A stretch of DNA of 6,161 nt from Burkholderiales bacterium (GTDB lineage: Bacteria; Pseudomonadota; Gammaproteobacteria; Burkholderiales; Burkholderiaceae_C), in contig JANXMO010000258.1 in the NCBI GenBank assembly GCA_025354615.1, positions 1-6,161 of the forward strand. The letters are read 5' to 3'. The notes under the pieces are model-generated. The model ran no database searches and was not told where the DNA came from. It saw nothing but the letters and a program-made list of their open reading frames with translations. Shown one piece after another: positions 1 to 6,161 of this stretch (positions within the stretch are counted from its first letter, which is position 1; every line of letters starts with the position of its first letter). Made by a program: the position numbers and the translations under genes.

Positions 1-1922
1 TCAAGCTGACGCCGAACAAGGCCGACTGCCTGTCGGTGCTGGGCGTGGCGCGCGAAGTGGCGGCGCTGACGGGCGCCGCGCTGTGCCAGTCACCCACGGC
101 GCCGGTCGTGGCCCGGCACACGAACACACTGCCGGTGACGATTGAAGCGCTCGACCTGTGCGGTCGTTTCAGCGGCCGCATCGTGCACGGCGTCAATGCT
201 CGCGCAGCCACGCCGGCGTGGCTGGCCGAGCGCCTGCTGCGCTGTGGCCAGCGCCCGGTCACGGCGCTGGTCGACATCTCGAACTACGTCATGATCGAAT
301 CGGGCCAGCCCAGCCACCTGTTCGATTTCGACCGCATCAACGGCGGCTTGCATGTGCGCTGGGCTCGCGCCGGTGAAACGCTGAAGCTGCTCAATGGCAG
401 CACGGTGGCGCTCGATGCGCAGGTCGGCGTGATCGTGGACGATGCAGCCGTCGAATCACTGGCCGGCGTGATGGGCGGCGACGCCACCGCGGTGTCGGAC
501 GCCACCCGCAACATCTACATCGAAACCGCCTTCTGGCAGCCTGACGCGATTGCCGGGCGCGCGCGGCGGCTGCAGTGCACGAGCGAAGCCGCGCACCGGT
601 TCGAACGCGGCGTCGACCCGGCGCAAACCGTGGCCCAGCTGGAACGCATTACCCAACTCGTGCTGGAGATTTGCGGCGGCGAGCCCGGCCCGGTCGACGA
701 TCAGGTGATTGCCGTTCCCACCCCCGCGCCGCTGAGCCTGCGCGTGGCGCGGGCCGAAAAAATCATCGGCATGCCTGTCACGCAGCTGCAATGTGCTGAC
801 GTGTTCGACCGGCTCGGCCTGGCTTTCACGCAAACGCCGGGCGTTTTGACCGTGTCGCCGCCCAGTTGGCGGTTTGATTTGCGCATTGAAGAAGACCTGA
901 TCGAGGAAGTCATCCGCGTCATTGGCTTCGACAGCTTGCCCGCCACACGGCCGCTGGCACCGCTCGCGCCGATGGTGCGCAGCGAAGCACGCCGCGGGGT
1001 GCATGCGCTGCGCCAGTGCGTGTCGGCGCTCGACTATGTCGAAACCATCAATTTCAGTTTCGTTGAAGAGCGTTGGGAGCGCGAACTGGCGGGCAACGCC
1101 GACCCGGTGCGGGTGCTCAACCCGATCGCCAGCCCCTTGGCCGTGATGCGGTCCAGCCTGCTGGGCAGCCTGGTCGCCGTGCTGCGCCATAACCTGGCCC
1201 GACAAGCCAGCCGCGTGCGTATTTTTGAAGTTGGCCGGGTATTCCTGCGTGACGCCGCCGCCGCGGCTGGTGAGCGCGACGTGGCCGGCCTGCGCCAGCC
1301 CCAGCGTGTGGCCGGCCTGGCATTCGGCCCGGTTGATCCGCCGCAATGGGCCAGCGCGGCGCGCCCGGTTGATTTTTTCGACGTCAAGGGCGATGTGGAG
1401 GCCTTGTTCGCGCCACTTGTGCCGGTGTTCGTCGCCACCGAGCACCCGGCATTGCACCCCGGGCGCTGCGCCCGTGTGGAGGTGGCGGGTGTTGCCGTGG
1501 GCATCGTCGGCGAACTGCACCCGCGCTGGCGCCAGGCATATGAGCTGCCACAGCCCGCGGTGTTGTTTGAACTCGATTTGACCGCGCTGTTGGCCCGGCC
1601 GTTGCCGCAGCCAGCGCCACTTGCACGCCAGCAATCGGTGTGGCGTGACATCGCCGTCATCGTCGGCCCCGCCGTCACGCATGACGCCTTGATCGATGCG
1701 GCCCGGCGCGCCGGCCAACCGCTGCTGCGCCACGTCGCGCTGTTTGACGTCTACCAGCCGGCCGCGCCAAGCGGTGACATGGCGGCCGGCGAGCGCAGCC
1801 TGGCCCTGCGGCTGGAGCTGCTCGATGAAAGCGCAACCCTGACCGATCAGCGCAGCGAGGCCTGCGTTGTCCAGGTGGTTGCCGCCTTGGGTGCCGAGTT
1901 CGGAGCGCGCTTGCGCAGATGA
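1..1922 (+). CDS. pheT: Phenylalanyl-tRNA synthetase beta subunit, 5'-truncated by the window edge
   Basis: This is the beta chain of the cytoplasmic alpha2-beta2 enzyme that charges tRNA-Phe with phenylalanine and edits mischarged Tyr-tRNA-Phe. The first complete codon is at 3, and the frame is open to the left edge, reading [18 protein letters not shown], a typical PheT segment lying just after the N-terminal tRNA-binding OB fold. About 639 residues are present; family members have about 800, so roughly 160 N-terminal residues lie outside. The GTG at 36 is internal, not the start. Visible domains are B3/B4, the editing module (about 156-620, ending in [14 protein letters not shown]), B5 (about 720-950), the catalytic-like core ([15 protein letters not shown] at about 1119-1163) and the C-terminal FDX-ACB anticodon-binding domain (about 1629-1916, starting [12 protein letters not shown]). 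The gene appears intact, without frameshift. The stop overlaps the ihfA start. By family gene order, pheS should lie just upstream; this is not visible here. Confidence 0.97.
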   Translation, partial: KLTPNKADCLSVLGVAREVAALTGAALCQSPTAPVVARHTNTLPVTIEALDLCGRFSGRIVHGVNARAATPAWLAERLLRCGQRPVTALVDISNYVMIESGQPSHLFDFDRINGGLHVRWARAGETLKLLNGSTVALDAQVGVIVDDAAVESLAGVMGGDATAVSDATRNIYIETAFWQPDAIAGRARRLQCTSEAAHRFERGVDPAQTVAQLERITQLVLEICGGEPGPVDDQVIAVPTPAPLSLRVARAEKIIGMPVTQLQCADVFDRLGLAFTQTPGVLTVSPPSWRFDLRIEEDLIEEVIRVIGFDSLPATRPLAPLAPMVRSEARRGVHALRQCVSALDYVETINFSFVEERWERELAGNADPVRVLNPIASPLAVMRSSLLGSLVAVLRHNLARQASRVRIFEVGRVFLRDAAAAAGERDVAGLRQPQRVAGLAFGPVDPPQWASAARPVDFFDVKGDVEALFAPLVPVFVATEHPALHPGRCARVEVAGVAVGIVGELHPRWRQAYELPQPAVLFELDLTALLARPLPQPAPLARQQSVWRDIAVIVGPAVTHDALIDAARRAGQPLLRHVALFDVYQPAAPSGDMAAGERSLALRLELLDESATLTDQRSEACVVQVVAALGAEFGARLRR

Positions 1923-2296
1923 CGGCCATGAACGAGCACGACGCCAAAGACGACGCGGTGCACGGGCTGTTGCCTAGCCTTGATGCGCCCAGCCTGACCA
2001 AGGCCGAGCTGTCCGAACTGCTGTTCGAGCGCCTCGGGCTCAACAAGCGCGAATCAAAAGACATGGTCGAGGCTTTTTTCGACATCGTCCATGCCTCTCT
2101 GCAAGCCGGCCGCGACGTCAAGATTTCCGGCTTCGGCAACTTCAACATTCGCCGCAAAGCGCCTCGCCCGGGCCGCAACCCGCGGACCGGCGAGGTGATC
2201 GTCATCCAGGCCCGCAACGTCGTCACCTTTCATGCCAGCCACAAACTCAAAGCTGCCGTGCAGGGCGACACACCCGGCGTGGAAGAGTTCGAGTAG
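1919..2296 (+). CDS. ihfA: Integration host factor subunit alpha (DNA-bending protein)
   Basis: IHF alpha pairs with IHF beta to bind and sharply bend specific DNA sites in transcription, replication and site-specific recombination. The 125-residue product carries the whole HU/IHF fold: helical dimerisation region from [16 protein letters not shown] (about 26-41), then the DNA-binding arm with the signature [18 protein letters not shown] (71-88) followed by RTGE. Pro88 matches by alignment the intercalating proline of E. coli IhfA (Pro65). It is longer than the 99-residue E. coli protein because of about 23 extra N-terminal residues, polar and acidic (NEHDAKDD). The ATG at 1919 overlaps the pheT stop (ATGA), which favours translational coupling. 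The only purine-rich tract, GGAG, sits about 13 nt upstream, rather far for a normal ribosome site. An ATG at 1928 is an alternative start that would remove three residues. The IHF alpha rather than HU or IHF beta call rests on the arm sequence and the pheT linkage. Confidence 0.97.
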   Translation: MTAMNEHDAKDDAVHGLLPSLDAPSLTKAELSELLFERLGLNKRESKDMVEAFFDIVHASLQAGRDVKISGFGNFNIRRKAPRPGRNPRTGEVIVIQARNVVTFHASHKLKAAVQGDTPGVEEFE

Positions 2297-2330
2297 AGTG
2301 GGTCGGCTTTGGGTCATGCATTGAGCCACC

Positions 2331-2762
2331 ATGGAGAAACCGCTTCCCGAACTGCCCGCTAAACGTTACTTCACGATTGGTGAGGTCAGTGAGTTATGCG
2401 GCGTGAAACCTTATGTTTTGCGCTACTGGGAGCAGGAATTCACCCAGCTCAAACCCATGAAGCGGCGTGGCAACCGGCGCTATTACCAGCACCACGAAGT
2501 GCTGTTGATCCGGCGCATCCGCGGCCTGCTGTATGACGAAGGCTTCACCATCAGCGGCGCCCGCAACCGTCTCAACGAAGGTGCTGGCGAACCGGCCGTG
2601 ACGGCGCGTGCTGCTGGCATGGTCGCAACGTCACCCGCATCGGCGTCCGGAGTGATGGCAACAGACACGCAGGCTGTCGAAGCGGTTGCCGTCAAACCGT
2701 TGGAATCGCTTCATGACATGCGCCACGAACTGATCAACTTGCGGGAATTGCTTGACTCCTGA
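2331..2762 (+). CDS. MerR-family transcriptional regulator (ihfA-linked type)
   Basis: The 143-residue protein has an N-terminal MerR-type winged helix-turn-helix at about residues 11-80: KRYFTIGEVSELCGVKPYVL holds the HTH, RYWEQEFTQLKPMKRRGNRR the wing, and YYQHHEVLLIRRIRGLLYDE the following helix. The C-terminal half (about 84-120) is low in complexity, rich in Ala, Val and Thr. A short charged helix, LHDMRHELINLRELLDS, ends the protein and could be a dimerisation helix. The only cysteine is Cys23 inside the HTH, so the metal-binding cysteines of MerR, CueR or ZntR are absent and a metal-sensing role is unlikely. A regulator of this type between ihfA and tRNA-Pro is a recurrent arrangement in beta- and gammaproteobacteria; its target and ligand are unknown to me. 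It starts 34 bp after ihfA, with only a weak GAG 5 nt before the ATG, and no promoter is evident in the gap. Co-transcription with pheT-ihfA is therefore likely but inferred. Confidence 0.9.
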   Translation: MEKPLPELPAKRYFTIGEVSELCGVKPYVLRYWEQEFTQLKPMKRRGNRRYYQHHEVLLIRRIRGLLYDEGFTISGARNRLNEGAGEPAVTARAAGMVATSPASASGVMATDTQAVEAVAVKPLESLHDMRHELINLRELLDS

Positions 2763-2786
2763 CAGCGCAGGGCTCGGCCGTATAAT
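2759..2786 (+). promoter_or_regulatory. Sigma-70-type promoter of tRNA-Pro
   Basis: A perfect -10 box TATAAT (2781-2786) is preceded, after a 16-bp spacer, by CTGACA (2759-2764), which matches the TTGACA consensus at five of six positions. The -35 box overlaps the TGA stop of the upstream regulator gene. Transcription should begin near 2793-2794, leaving only 2-3 nt before the mature tRNA 5' end at 2796. The assignment is by pattern; the start site is inferred. Confidence 0.8.
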
Positions 2787-2793
2787 TAGTCGC

Positions 2794-2872
<79 letters not shown>

Positions 2873-2893
2873 AAGAAAAGTGTTCTTGAATCA

Positions 2894-2933
2894 ACAGCTT
2901 AGCGGCATTCGCCTCTAGGCTGTTTTTTCTTTT
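2894..2933 (+). terminator. Rho-independent terminator after tRNA-Pro
   Basis: A 13-position stem (2894-2906 with 2911-2923) closes on the loop ATTC. It has one C-T mismatch and one G-T pair. It is followed directly by a T-rich run to 2933 interrupted by a single C. The hairpin begins 21 nt after the tRNA CCA end. It ends the rightward transcript before the convergent kinase gene. On the - strand no T run follows the stem, so it looks one-directional. Confidence 0.9.
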
Positions 2934-3100
2934 GGGGGGCAAAATTTTTGATTTGCTTTTTGGAGTAACCGCCGTTCGCTGACCGTTTATGGATTTGCTG
3001 GGCAGGAGTGGCTGCGCCGAGCTTTTGTGATGGCGATCGCCGTGCACTTGCCAGAAACCCCGCCTCCCGTCAGCGCGACAAAGCGTGGCCAGTTTCAGCC

Positions 3101-5833
3101 TCATGTGCGCGTGTGACTTCCCGCCAGGATGTCGATGACTTGCCCGATGTCCGCTGGCTTGACCAAATGGTGATGGAAGCCAGACGACTTGGAGAGGACG
3201 CGATCCTGCGCCTGTCCATAACCGGTGAGCGCGATGTAGGTGGCTTCGCGAGCAGCCTCCGTCTCCCGCAAGCGTCGCGTCAGCTCATATCCCGTCATGT
3301 CGGGCAAACCGATGTCGAGGATGCAGGCGTCCCATCGCCCGGCGCCGGCCTTTGCCAATGCGCTCGTGCCGTCGTGAGCCGTGTCCACCTCGTGCCCCAT
3401 CATGTGCAGTAGTTCTGCGAGCGTCGACGCCGCATCGCTGTTGTCGTCCACGACCAGGACGCGAACAGGGGCGGCTGTTCCAGCCAGCGCTTTTTGCGGT
3501 TCTTGCAGTTGCGCTTGGGCTGACAGGGGCAGCGAAACCCTGAACGTGCTTCCCTGCTGCAGCCCGGCACTGATGGCCAGCACGTCTCCGCCATGGAGTT
3601 GAACCAGGCTGCGCACCAGTGCGAGGCCGATACCGAGACCGCCCTGGCTGCGGTCGGGGGTGCGCTCCCCTTGCGTAAACAGGTCAAACACCTCGGCGAG
3701 GGCCTCCGGGGCAATGCCAAGGCCGTTGTCCTTGACGTCCAGTACCGTCCGGTTGTTGTCGATGTCGATGCCGAGGTCGATCTCGATGATGCCGCCTTGC
3801 TTCGTGTATTTCGCGGCGTTGTTGAGCAGGTTCGACACCACCTGTACCAAGCGGTGAAAGTCACCAGTGACAACGAAGGGCCCGGCACCGATACGCATGC
3901 GCAGTTCGTGTTGTCGCGACTGCACCAGCGGCTTGGCTTGCTCGACAGCGGTCGACACGACTAAACGCAGGTCCACGGGTTCACGCGCGATCTCCACGAG
4001 CCCCCGGGTTACGCGTGAGACGTCCAAGAGATCGTCTACAAGCCTGGTCAGGTGGCCGACCTGCCGAGAAATCACCTCGCTGGCCGTCCGCACCCGCTGA
4101 GGATCGCCCGGAGAAAGATTCAACAGATGCGCCGAAGCGTTGATTGGAGCAAGAGGATTGCGCAACTCGTGCGCCAGCATGGCGAGGAACTCGTCTTTCC
4201 TGCGGTCCGCAAGCTGCAGTTCCTCCTCCAGGCGCTTGCGGTCCGTGATTTCGACACTGGTGCCGACGAGCCCTACGACGTCCCCGGCGGTATCGCGAAG
4301 CGGCGCTTTGGTGGACCACCAGATCGACGGCGTTCCGTCGGCACGCGTCACGGCCTCCTCGGCCTGCTTTGAAGCGGCCGTGTCCATCACCTCGCGGTCA
4401 AGTGCCATGACGGCAACTGCCTGCGACGAGTTGGGATAGAGCTCCGCGTCCGTCCGACCGATGATCTCTTCATGGCGTACGCCGAGTGCCTCTGCAACAC
4501 CATGGTTTGCGACGAGGTACCGGCCTTGCCTGTCTTTCGCGAAGACGACGCCCGGAACGGCCTGGATGAAGGACTTGAGCAACGCTGCAGCGCGGTCGCG
4601 CTCAGCCTCGACCCGCCGCCGTTCCTCGATGTCGAGCAAAACACCTGGAAAACGGGCCGGTTCGCCCCGCTGATTGACCTCGACACGTCCGTTTGCCTCC
4701 ACCCAGAAGTAAGACCCTCTGCGAAGGACACGGTATTGGCACTGATACCGACCGCGCTCTTCCAATGAGCGCGCGACCGCCTCTTTGACACGCGATCGGT
4801 CGTCGGGGTGGATGGCATCGAATGCGTACTCGATCGGGGCGCCGATTTTGAGTTGCCCCGCGTCCAGCCCGAAGCTGGCGGCGAAGCGTTCGTCGGCGAT
4901 GAAACAGTCTTCGGTGATGTTCCAGACCCACGTGCCGACGATCGCGCCAGCATCGAGCGCCAGCTGAATGCGTTCCAGCGAGACCTGCGCTTCCTCTTCA
5001 AGCTTCTTTCGCTCCGTGACGTCCTGAAAAACCACCGCAAGGCCTTCACCTGCAGGGAATGCACGCACCTCAAACCAGCAGGCACGGCCGTCCACAAACC
5101 GGTAGCGGTGCTGCAGCGTCTGGGAGCGGCCTTCTTCCAGCGCCTGCCTGTACATGCAACCGAGGGAACTGTCATACGTGTTCGGGAACCGTTCCCAGTG
5201 GTTGCGGCCGATCAACTCTTCGCGAGGAAGATTCACCAAACGCATCGTCACTGCGTTGACTTCCAGGATGTTGAAGTCCTTGTCGAACAGAGTGAACCCT
5301 TCTTCCATGTTTTCGAGCACGCCGCGGTGCCGGGCTTCGCTTTCGGCCAGCCGTCGCTCGGTCAGGACATGGGCTGTGATCTCGTTGCAGGCACATAAAA
5401 AGCCGCCAACGTCGCCTGAGTCAGCTCGCACCGGAGAGTAGAAAAACGAGAAGTGGGTTTCCTCCCGGAACCCGCGCCGCTCCATCCAGAGCTCGATGTC
5501 GCCCATCTGCGTCGGCTGGCCTCGGTACGCCGCTTCCACGATGGGCGTGAGGTTGTCACGAATTTCATGCCAGACGTCAAGAAAGTCTTGGCCCAGCGCT
5601 TGCGGATGCTTGCCCGCCAGGATTTCGGCATAGGCGTCGTTGTAAAGCAGGGTTCTGCGTTCACCCCACACGACAAACATCGGTTGGTTCGATGCCAAGA
5701 CAATCGGCACCAGCGTTTTGAGGGCGGCATCCCAGTGGTCGGGCGCGCCCAATGGCGTTGCCTCCCAATCGAAACTGCGCGATTGATCCGCCATCGGCGT
5801 TCCGGCCTCAAACAAAAATGGGGTTCGCCGCAT
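3101..5833 (-). CDS. Hybrid sensor histidine kinase with four PAS modules and a C-terminal receiver domain
   Basis: This 910-residue protein should autophosphorylate on histidine in response to signals sensed by its PAS modules and pass the phosphate to its own receiver aspartate. No membrane segment or signal peptide is visible, so it is probably cytosolic. Domains in order: N-terminal PAS-like module (about 20-155, starting FDWEATPLGAPDHW); PAS 2 (about 165-280, ending QDVTERKKLEE); PAS 3 (about 290-410, with FDAIHPDDR); PAS 4 (about 420-540, ending VEITDRKRLEEE); HisKA with EFLAMLAHELRNPLAPI and phosphoacceptor His555; HATPase_c with N box NLLNNAAKYT (668-677), G1 DNGLGI (702-707) and G2 GGLGIGLAL (731-739); receiver (about 790-905) with acidic pair Asp796/Asp797, phosphoacceptor Asp840, Thr870 and Lys892. 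All key residues are present. I keep the ATG at 5833 because similar kinases extend upstream of Met14; that ATG (5792-5794) is a real alternative and has a slightly better GGAA upstream. There is no HPt or output domain and no partner gene nearby, so signal and target are unknown. Confidence 0.96.
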   Translation of the reverse strand: MRRTPFLFEAGTPMADQSRSFDWEATPLGAPDHWDAALKTLVPIVLASNQPMFVVWGERRTLLYNDAYAEILAGKHPQALGQDFLDVWHEIRDNLTPIVEAAYRGQPTQMGDIELWMERRGFREETHFSFFYSPVRADSGDVGGFLCACNEITAHVLTERRLAESEARHRGVLENMEEGFTLFDKDFNILEVNAVTMRLVNLPREELIGRNHWERFPNTYDSSLGCMYRQALEEGRSQTLQHRYRFVDGRACWFEVRAFPAGEGLAVVFQDVTERKKLEEEAQVSLERIQLALDAGAIVGTWVWNITEDCFIADERFAASFGLDAGQLKIGAPIEYAFDAIHPDDRSRVKEAVARSLEERGRYQCQYRVLRRGSYFWVEANGRVEVNQRGEPARFPGVLLDIEERRRVEAERDRAAALLKSFIQAVPGVVFAKDRQGRYLVANHGVAEALGVRHEEIIGRTDAELYPNSSQAVAVMALDREVMDTAASKQAEEAVTRADGTPSIWWSTKAPLRDTAGDVVGLVGTSVEITDRKRLEEELQLADRRKDEFLAMLAHELRNPLAPINASAHLLNLSPGDPQRVRTASEVISRQVGHLTRLVDDLLDVSRVTRGLVEIAREPVDLRLVVSTAVEQAKPLVQSRQHELRMRIGAGPFVVTGDFHRLVQVVSNLLNNAAKYTKQGGIIEIDLGIDIDNNRTVLDVKDNGLGIAPEALAEVFDLFTQGERTPDRSQGGLGIGLALVRSLVQLHGGDVLAISAGLQQGSTFRVSLPLSAQAQLQEPQKALAGTAAPVRVLVVDDNSDAASTLAELLHMMGHEVDTAHDGTSALAKAGAGRWDACILDIGLPDMTGYELTRRLRETEAAREATYIALTGYGQAQDRVLSKSSGFHHHLVKPADIGQVIDILAGSHTRT

Positions 5834-5866
5834 GGTCGCTAATCAAGTCGTTGAAGCCCGGATGAT

Positions 5867-5882
5867 GCCTGCTCGGGCAGGC
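5867..5882. repeat. Short perfect inverted repeat (hairpin) upstream of the kinase
   Basis: GCCTGC and GCAGGC form a perfect 6-bp GC-rich stem around a four-base loop (TCGG on +, CCGA on -). It lies 33 bp upstream of the kinase ATG at 5833, and its outer base overlaps the stop codon of the small - strand frame. No T run follows on either strand, so it is not an ordinary intrinsic terminator. It could be an operator half-site pair or a leader hairpin, or chance in GC-rich DNA. Confidence 0.4.
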
Positions 5883-6094
5883 TACTGCCGCCACCCCGAC
5901 ACAATCAGCGGGTCAGGGCCGGCTGACATGCGGCCGCCGCCCTGCAGGCACTTTCCGATGTCGTGGCCGAATCGGACAATGCGCGCCGGGCAATACCCGA
6001 ACACCTGAATACCCGCTGGAATCTGCTGCACGATGAAAATTCCCGCGTTGCAGTGAATTGAGAAAATGCAAAACGAAGAAGCCTTTGTCGTCAT
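5882..6094 (-). CDS. Doubtful 70-residue hypothetical protein
   Basis: I do not recognise this product. It would have 70 residues with four cysteines (9, 15, 35, 49), a high share for its size, and a short hydrophobic stretch NAGIFIVQQI. It ends 48 bp before the kinase start on the same strand, so it could be co-transcribed. Support from codon use is mixed: by hand count the second half has about 80 percent G or C in third positions, comparable with the neighbouring real genes, while the first 29 codons have only about 55 percent. There is no clear ribosome site before the ATG, and the true start may be internal. It could be a small gene, a remnant, or a chance frame. Confidence 0.25.
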   Translation of the reverse strand: MTTKASSFCIFSIHCNAGIFIVQQIPAGIQVFGYCPARIVRFGHDIGKCLQGGGRMSAGPDPLIVSGWRQ

Positions 6095-6161
6095 AAATTT
6101 AGAGGGTGCTGATGACGTTGAACTTGCGCCGTCAACCCCGGCCGTCGCCGCCGCCGGGCGC
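6066..6161 (+). CDS. Doubtful start of a gene running off the right edge
   Basis: An ATG at 6066 opens a frame of 32 codons that stays open to the last base, starting MQNEEAFVVINLEGADDVEL and then turning Ala/Pro-rich. The only upstream help is a weak GAG 3 nt before the ATG. Third-position GC is only about 53 percent. It overlaps the small - strand frame, so at most one of the two is likely real. It would be transcribed away from the kinase gene. I cannot assign a function. Confidence 0.15.
   Translation, partial: MQNEEAFVVINLEGADDVELAPSTPAVAAAGR

Larger units (their letters stand above)
5834..6161. other. Region upstream of the kinase without a secure gene
   Basis: This 328-base stretch should contain the kinase promoter, but I find no convincing paired -35/-10 boxes. 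It is GC-rich from 5834 to about 6020, with an AT-richer pocket at about 6030-6110 containing TAAATT on both strands (6094-6099 on +, 6101-6096 on -). It holds the hairpin at 5867-5882 and two weak, partly overlapping candidate reading frames listed separately. A further + strand frame (about 5938-6061, stop TGA at 6059) reads plausibly as protein but has no good start. Confidence 0.6.

Noticed and set aside
456..1733. 425-residue - strand frame opposite pheT
   Set aside because: Long antisense frames are expected opposite GC-rich genes. The product has no recognisable domain, and pheT is securely identified on the other strand.
36..1922. GTG at 36 as the pheT start
   Set aside because: The frame is open to the left edge and the residues before the GTG match the conserved PheT segment, so the true start is outside the window.
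1675..2226. 183-residue - strand frame across the pheT-ihfA junction
   Set aside because: It is fully antisense to two certain genes, is arginine-rich and of low complexity, and has no recognisable motif.
2939..2961. Second terminator-like hairpin: GCAAA and TTTGC followed by TTTTT
   Set aside because: The stem has only 5 bp, two of them G-C, with an eight-base loop, and it comes just after a much stronger terminator. It may be a weak back-up but cannot be supported.
3032..3041. Palindrome GGCGATCGCC, resembling the cyanobacterial HIP1 repeat
   Set aside because: There is a single copy in the window, and one such 10-bp palindrome is plausible by chance in GC-rich DNA. The rest of the window does not look cyanobacterial.
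4387..5175. 262-residue - strand frame inside the kinase gene, and the 196-residue + frame at 4808-5398
   Set aside because: Both are shadow frames of the kinase gene: Ser/Arg-rich or domain-free. The kinase frame contains all PAS signatures over this stretch.

Overview
The window looks like chromosomal DNA of a GC-rich betaproteobacterium, most likely order Burkholderiales. This rests on high GC at third codon positions, on the conserved pheT-ihfA-merR-tRNA-Pro order (shared by beta- and gammaproteobacteria), and on the character of the proteins. It is an inference from gene content, not from a database match.

Left part (1-2933, all + strand): a housekeeping block. The 3' four fifths of pheT (phenylalanyl-tRNA synthetase beta chain) run in from outside the window. 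Its stop codon overlaps the start of ihfA (integration host factor alpha) in an ATGA arrangement. A small MerR-type regulator gene follows after 34 bp. A tRNA-Pro(GGG) gene comes next, with its own well-formed sigma-70 promoter whose -35 box overlaps the regulator's stop codon. A strong intrinsic terminator closes the block at 2894-2933.

Middle and right part (3101-5833, - strand): one large gene for a soluble hybrid sensor histidine kinase of 910 residues. It has four PAS-type sensor modules, a HisKA/HATPase_c kinase core and a C-terminal receiver domain. It converges on the tRNA gene, with about 170 bp between the tRNA terminator and its stop codon. No histidine-phosphotransfer protein, separate response regulator or output-domain gene is visible beside it, so its partner must lie elsewhere.

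Right end (5834-6161): 328 bases with no secure gene. They hold a perfect 6-bp-stem hairpin, a doubtful 70-codon cysteine-rich reading frame on the kinase strand, and a doubtful + strand frame that runs off the edge. Both frames cross an AT-richer pocket at about 6030-6110 that could instead be a promoter region.

I see no CRISPR array, insertion sequence, phage gene or clear new multi-gene system. The points most worth checking are the sensor array of the orphan hybrid kinase, the compact tRNA-Pro promoter with its very short leader, an A-C mismatch in the T stem of that tRNA, and the unassigned right end.
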